Of a DNA stretch of 64,000 nt, positions 60,055 through 64,000 are shown piece by piece. Origin of the DNA: Chlamydiales bacterium (GTDB lineage Bacteria > Chlamydiota > Chlamydiia > Chlamydiales > JACKPQ01); the NCBI GenBank assembly GCA_024233455.1, contig JACKPP010000001.1, positions 434,001-498,000 of the forward strand. The letters are read 5' to 3'. A program made the position numbers and the translations under genes. The notes below the pieces were generated by a model that worked only from the letters and a program-made list of their open reading frames with translations, was not told the DNA's origin and did not search any database. Every line of letters starts with the position of its first letter. The first letter of the stretch is position 1.

Positions 60055-63000
60055 TCAGTTATTATCGGAAAGCCACTTCATGGCTTTTTTATGACCATAA
60101 GAAGCAGCTCTATCAAGAGCTGTCTTGCCATTTTTTGTGACAGCTTTGATTAGGCTTGGATCTTTTTCGCAGAGCCATTTCATGGCATTAACATGCCCCC
60201 ACGCGGCGGCATCATGTAGCGGAGTCCCACCATAGTTTGAAACAGCATTAATCAGGCTGGAATCTTTTTCGTAAAGCCATTTCATAGCATTAACATGCCC
60301 CCTTGCAGCAGCATAATGTAGCGGAGTGCTCCCACATTTAGCCACGGCTTTGATCAGGCTGGGATCTTTTCCATAGAGCCACTCCATAGCCTCAACATGA
60401 CCCCTTTGAGCAGCAAAATCTAGCGGGGTCATACCATCGGTTGTGAAAGCCTTGATAAGGCTTGGGTCTTTTTCGTAGAGCCACTCCATAGCCTCAACAT
60501 GCCCCCCTGCAGCAGCATCATGTAGTGGCGTCTTGCCAAGAGTTGTAAAAGCCTTGATCAGACCTGGGTCTTTTTTGTAGAGCCACCCCATAGCCTCAAT
60601 ATGGCCATTTTCCGCAGCATAATGTAATGGAGTCCCGCCAATGTATGAAACAGCCTGAATCAGGCTGGGATCTTTTTCGTAGAGCCACTCCATAGCCTCA
60701 ACATGCCCCCTTTCAGCGGCATAATGTAGTGGAGTCTCTCCAAGGTATGAAACAGGCTTGACCAAACTTCGATCTTTTTCGTAGAGCCATTTCATAGCCT
60801 CAAGATGACCATTTCGGGCGGCATAATGCAGTGGTGTTAGGCCATCTTTTTCCCAACTCTTGGTTAGGCTTGAAGCTATGCCAGATTTCTCTATAGCTTT
60901 GATCAGGCTGGGATCTTTTTCGTAGAGCCACTCCATAGCCTCAACATGCCCCCCTTCAGCAGCCTCATGTAGTGGCGTCTTACCATCGGTTGTGAAAGCT
61001 TTAATCAAGCTTTGATCTTTTTTGTAGAGGCATTTCATGGCTTCAATATGACCATTTCGGGCAGCATAATGTAGTGGGGTCTTCCTACCATATGTTGTGG
61101 CAGCCTTAATCAGGCTGGAATCTTTCTCGTAGAGCCACTCCATAGCCTCAACATGCCCCCCTTCAGCAGCCTCATGTAGTGGCGTCTTGCCATCGGTTGC
61201 AAAAGCCTTGATCAAGCTTTGATCTTTTTCATAGAGCCATTTCATAGCCTCAACATGCCCATTTCGGGCGGCATAATGTAGTGGAGTCGCGCCACTAATC
61301 GACGTAGCCTTGATCACACTTGGATCTTTTTCATAGAGCCATTTCATAGCCTCAACATGCCCATTTCGGGCGGCATAATGTAGTGGAGTCGCACTAAATG
61401 AAAAAGCCTTGATTACACTTGGATCTTTTTTGTAGAGCCACTCCATAACCTCAACATGACCATTTTTGGCAGCAGCATGTAGTAGAGTTAAGCCATCGGT
61501 TGTGAAAGCCTTGATCAGGCTGGGATCTTTTTCGTAAAGCCACTCCATAGCCTCAATATGACCCTTTTCGGCAGCGAAATGTAGTGGAGTCATTCCGTTT
61601 TTATTTAGAGACCCTAAAAGTTCAGGGGATTTGGTCAATAAGAAATTCATTATCCCTACTTGACCATGGCCCGCAGCCTCATGAAAGAGGCTTTTTCCTT
61701 CTTTTCCTTTTAGCTGAATCCGCGATGGGTCATCATTGCACCAGCTTGTAACCTTCTCAATGTCGCCTGAGCGACATGCCTCAAATAATTTCGATGGAGT
61801 GAATTGGAGTTTTGGAACTGGTATCGGATTGCTTTGTGGAATTAGAGTTTTTTTTTTCGATGTTGAAGTTTGCGGCTCTTCTTCTGGTATTTGCGCGGAT
61901 TGATCCGATGGACGTTCATATGCTATATCCCTCAAATCAAGTGTATTATCAAGCTCCCATAAATGCGCGTGTTGAGATGTCAAAAGCAAGCGCGCATTTG
62001 AGTATTTAGGGAGAGCCACTTGCTCAACAGCATCAATATAAATCATCAGATATGGTTTATCGAGTTTGGCGTTTTTAAAGTATAAATCAATTTTATGGCA
62101 GAGCCTGGGGAGCGTATCAGTTGCTGAGACCGTAATTTTAAGGTGTTTGGCAAAGTTTCTCATCGCGGGTAAGTAGTCATGACTATGTGTTCGAGTCAAT
62201 TTTGGCGTAAGCCAGGCAATATGAGAAAAAGCATCTTGGTAGCGATCGGCAAACACTAGAGCCGTATCATATGCAATATTGGAGTTGGCTAATAAAACAC
62301 ATCTGCTCTGGGCCGTGTCTTTGATAAGCATTTCATGAAGCGTTTGGGTAGTTTTAGGACACCCTTCAATATTAGGAGATCGTTTAGGTAGTTTAGAGTC
62401 AAAATCGAAATTTTCAGATTTAATTGAGCCGTTTGAAGCGAAAGAGATAAATTGACGATCATAAAAAGTTTCGGTGGCGTGCAGACCCGCATTTATTAAG
62501 CTTTTTTGATTTTCTTGGCTAAGGCCAAAACTCGATGTCGTAACATCTTGCGGGCTAATCTCAATAGTTCGAAAGCGATTTTGTGCAATCGTATCCCGGA
62601 AAAACTCTTCAGCATTAAAATAGAGTGAAGTAATTGATATGAGTAAATCACCAAGACTGTCTACGGAATTATGCTGAGGCGTGCTCGCCATTGGCGTGGC
62701 AAGACTAATTCCCAGCGTCCGCTTGTTGACGATAAAGTCATTGGTTTGATCGACTTGGCTGACAAATTTGTCCCGATCAAATGTGCTAATCGGAAAGCTA
62801 TTTAAGAGCCCTCCATCGACCAAGCTTTCGTAGTCAGGACTTGGGATGCGCCTGCCAGTTGAAAGTTTAATATGTAAGGTGTGGGGCTTAAAAACTCCTG
62901 GAATAGACGCAGAAGCAACAACGGTATCGGATATAATGAAATCAGCCCACTGCGGATCTTCAGAATTAATATTTATGATCCTGGGATGATCACCTAATTG

Positions 63001-64000
63001 GGTGGCGTGAATATGGAGATGTTTGTAATAGGTATACTTTTCTGCAAGTTGAGCCAGCTCCCCAAATGTAAGATACTCAACTCCCGTGCTTGCATATATC
63101 CGTTCTTCAACCCATTTGCGCAATTCTTCGCCATCGCAAATGCCGGTAGTGCTCCAAATATTTTTTGCCGCTCCCGTAGCCGTGGAGATGAATTTAGAAA
63201 GAAGTGTGGTTGGATCGGCTAGTGAGGAAAAATGATTGACAAAGTTGAATAGACTCGATACTGAAGATCCGATGGATGCGTCTTGAATGGTCTCTGAAAT
63301 TTTCTTTTTCGATAAGGGGTGGTCGAGAAAGGACATAAAGTCAACATCTTTTAAGTTATTTTCGATGTCGCTTGGCGGGTAGTTAAGTGCAACCAAGCTA
63401 GCCATAATCGAACCTGCTGAGGTCCCAGATACACGCTTAAGCTCACTTAAAAACATTTTAGACTCTAACTTTTTTAATACCCCAACGTAGGCAATACATT
63501 TAGGGCCTCCTCCCTGAAAAACTAAATTTTCCGGAGCATAAAAAGTATAAGCTGGAATTTTTTTCATTTGGCTTGATTGTCTTTCTAAACTAGAAAGCAA
63601 CGCCTTGGTCGACTTGCTAGCCTTATCGCGACTCGATTTTAATAGATCGTAGGGAGTGTGCCCATTAACAGTTTGGCAACTCAATTCGGCACCATGAAAG
63701 TGCAGAAGTTTAATCGCGTTGCGGCTATGACTTAGTGTGGCCCAGTGAATCGCTCTTCTTCCATAGTAATCTGGAGCATTAATGAGGGCTCCTTTAGTGA
63801 GTAATATATCCATAGCTCTTAGATCATCGATGTACGCTGCCGCCATTAGAGGAGTAACACCCGATCGATCTTTTCTTTGCTCGAGATCAAATTTATTTAA
63901 GTGTTCCTTTAAGAGGTGATCTAGCATATCGATCTGTCCAAAATTGATAGCTAAATGAAGCAGCCCTCCATAATTGCTGATATCAAACTTGGCATATGCC
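60055..64000 (-). CDS. Ankyrin / patatin-like phospholipase / NB-ARC-like protein, runs off the right edge
   Basis: The frame is open to the window end, and codons beyond the Met at 63927 still encode ankyrin (GGLLHLAINFGQIDMLDHLL), so the true start lies outside. Counting from that Met: N-terminal ankyrins to about 100; patatin domain about 134-390 with GGGPKC (139-144), catalytic Ser170 in GTSAG and Asp371 in DGG; a region about 540-670 resembling an NB-ARC ATPase without a proper P-loop; then 17 ankyrin repeats (710-1290). The patatin dyad is intact, so lipase activity is likely. The eukaryotic-like layout suggests a host-directed effector or an NLR-like sensor. Confidence 0.85.
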   Translation of the reverse strand, partial: AYAKFDISNYGGLLHLAINFGQIDMLDHLLKEHLNKFDLEQRKDRSGVTPLMAAAYIDDLRAMDILLTKGALINAPDYYGRRAIHWATLSHSRNAIKLLHFHGAELSCQTVNGHTPYDLLKSSRDKASKSTKALLSSLERQSSQMKKIPAYTFYAPENLVFQGGGPKCIAYVGVLKKLESKMFLSELKRVSGTSAGSIMASLVALNYPPSDIENNLKDVDFMSFLDHPLSKKKISETIQDASIGSSVSSLFNFVNHFSSLADPTTLLSKFISTATGAAKNIWSTTGICDGEELRKWVEERIYASTGVEYLTFGELAQLAEKYTYYKHLHIHATQLGDHPRIININSEDPQWADFIISDTVVASASIPGVFKPHTLHIKLSTGRRIPSPDYESLVDGGLLNSFPISTFDRDKFVSQVDQTNDFIVNKRTLGISLATPMASTPQHNSVDSLGDLLISITSLYFNAEEFFRDTIAQNRFRTIEISPQDVTTSSFGLSQENQKSLINAGLHATETFYDRQFISFASNGSIKSENFDFDSKLPKRSPNIEGCPKTTQTLHEMLIKDTAQSRCVLLANSNIAYDTALVFADRYQDAFSHIAWLTPKLTRTHSHDYLPAMRNFAKHLKITVSATDTLPRLCHKIDLYFKNAKLDKPYLMIYIDAVEQVALPKYSNARLLLTSQHAHLWELDNTLDLRDIAYERPSDQSAQIPEEEPQTSTSKKKTLIPQSNPIPVPKLQFTPSKLFEACRSGDIEKVTSWCNDDPSRIQLKGKEGKSLFHEAAGHGQVGIMNFLLTKSPELLGSLNKNGMTPLHFAAEKGHIEAMEWLYEKDPSLIKAFTTDGLTLLHAAAKNGHVEVMEWLYKKDPSVIKAFSFSATPLHYAARNGHVEAMKWLYEKDPSVIKATSISGATPLHYAARNGHVEAMKWLYEKDQSLIKAFATDGKTPLHEAAEGGHVEAMEWLYEKDSSLIKAATTYGRKTPLHYAARNGHIEAMKCLYKKDQSLIKAFTTDGKTPLHEAAEGGHVEAMEWLYEKDPSLIKAIEKSGIASSLTKSWEKDGLTPLHYAARNGHLEAMKWLYEKDRSLVKPVSYLGETPLHYAAERGHVEAMEWLYEKDPSLIQAVSYIGGTPLHYAAENGHIEAMGWLYKKDPGLIKAFTTLGKTPLHDAAAGGHVEAMEWLYEKDPSLIKAFTTDGMTPLDFAAQRGHVEAMEWLYGKDPSLIKAVAKCGSTPLHYAAARGHVNAMKWLYEKDSSLINAVSNYGGTPLHDAAAWGHVNAMKWLCEKDPSLIKAVTKNGKTALDRAASYGHKKAMKWLSDNN
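60058..61803 (-). repeat. Tandem ~102-bp units encoding 17 ankyrin repeats
   Basis: Most units are 34 codons and close to identical at base level; GHVEAMEWLYEKDPSLIKAF recurs many times. One unit has an inserted stretch at about 60850-60900 and one has an extra codon. Such uniformity indicates recent expansion by recombination, so repeat number may differ among strains and short-read assemblies may misjoin here. Confidence 0.9.

Overview
The window looks like a chromosomal segment of an environmental chlamydia, that is, a member of Chlamydiales outside Chlamydiaceae. Three blocks keep Chlamydia trachomatis gene order: kdsA, an LptC-like gene and lptB (CT655 to CT653); pckG, mreB, the SNF2 helicase, tig, clpP and clpX (CT710 to CT705); and the type III secretion (T3SS) core cdsD-E-F-G, CT668-like, cdsN-O-P, then cdsQ, pkn5 and cdsC (CT664 to CT674). 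A heptosyltransferase, ankyrin and U-box-like eukaryotic-type proteins and DUF4143 ATPases point to an amoeba-associated family. The sequence alone does not let me choose between Parachlamydiaceae, Waddliaceae and Simkaniaceae.

Layout. 1-6.4 kb: a small membrane protein, a large DHH-type phosphoesterase, tRNA-Arg, dapB and the kdsA-lptC-lptB envelope operon. 6.8-13 kb: accessory genes, namely a DUF4143 ATPase, an 849-residue protein ending in a cytidine-deaminase-like domain, a heptosyltransferase and a U-box/RING-like membrane protein. 13-18.4 kb: ndk, then dtd, which is cut in two by a tnpB-carrying IS200/IS605-family element, then pckG and mreB. 18.8-28.1 kb: a DUF2442 gene beside a broken neighbour, the SNF2/SWIM helicase, tRNA-Gly, tig-clpP-clpX and a second DUF4143 ATPase. 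28.2-37.4 kb: a leftward cluster of eight genes of unknown family. Seven of them have the size and hydrophobicity pattern of T3SS translocon or filament proteins. 37.6-57 kb: the rightward T3SS core, split twice. One insertion is a beta-propeller/TPR-like protein plus an MFS transporter between cdsP and cdsQ. The other is a deleted copy of the tnpB element between pkn5 and cdsC. 57-64 kb: a lipoprotein, a YidD-like protein, the GTPase gene der, and a patatin/ankyrin protein that runs off the right edge.

How the parts fit. The T3SS block encodes a cytosolic chaperone (Scc4-like), the inner ring (CdsD), needle (CdsF) and its CdsE/CdsG helpers, ATPase (CdsN), stalk (CdsO), ruler (CdsP, followed by a short paralogue), C-ring (CdsQ, with a likely internal start), a regulatory kinase fused to a degenerate PP2C-type domain, and the secretin (CdsC). 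The divergent cluster next to it would supply secreted tip, filament or pore components. The deaminase, U-box, ankyrin and patatin proteins are candidate effectors.

The main new observations are: dtd disrupted by the tnpB element, with an in-frame empty site that can be reconstructed; a non-autonomous derivative of the same element inside the T3SS locus; the translocon-like cassette; a bipartite N-terminal motif shared by three T3SS proteins, with its first half in a fourth; the kinase/pseudophosphatase fusion; and an NLR-like patatin/NB-ARC-like/ankyrin architecture.
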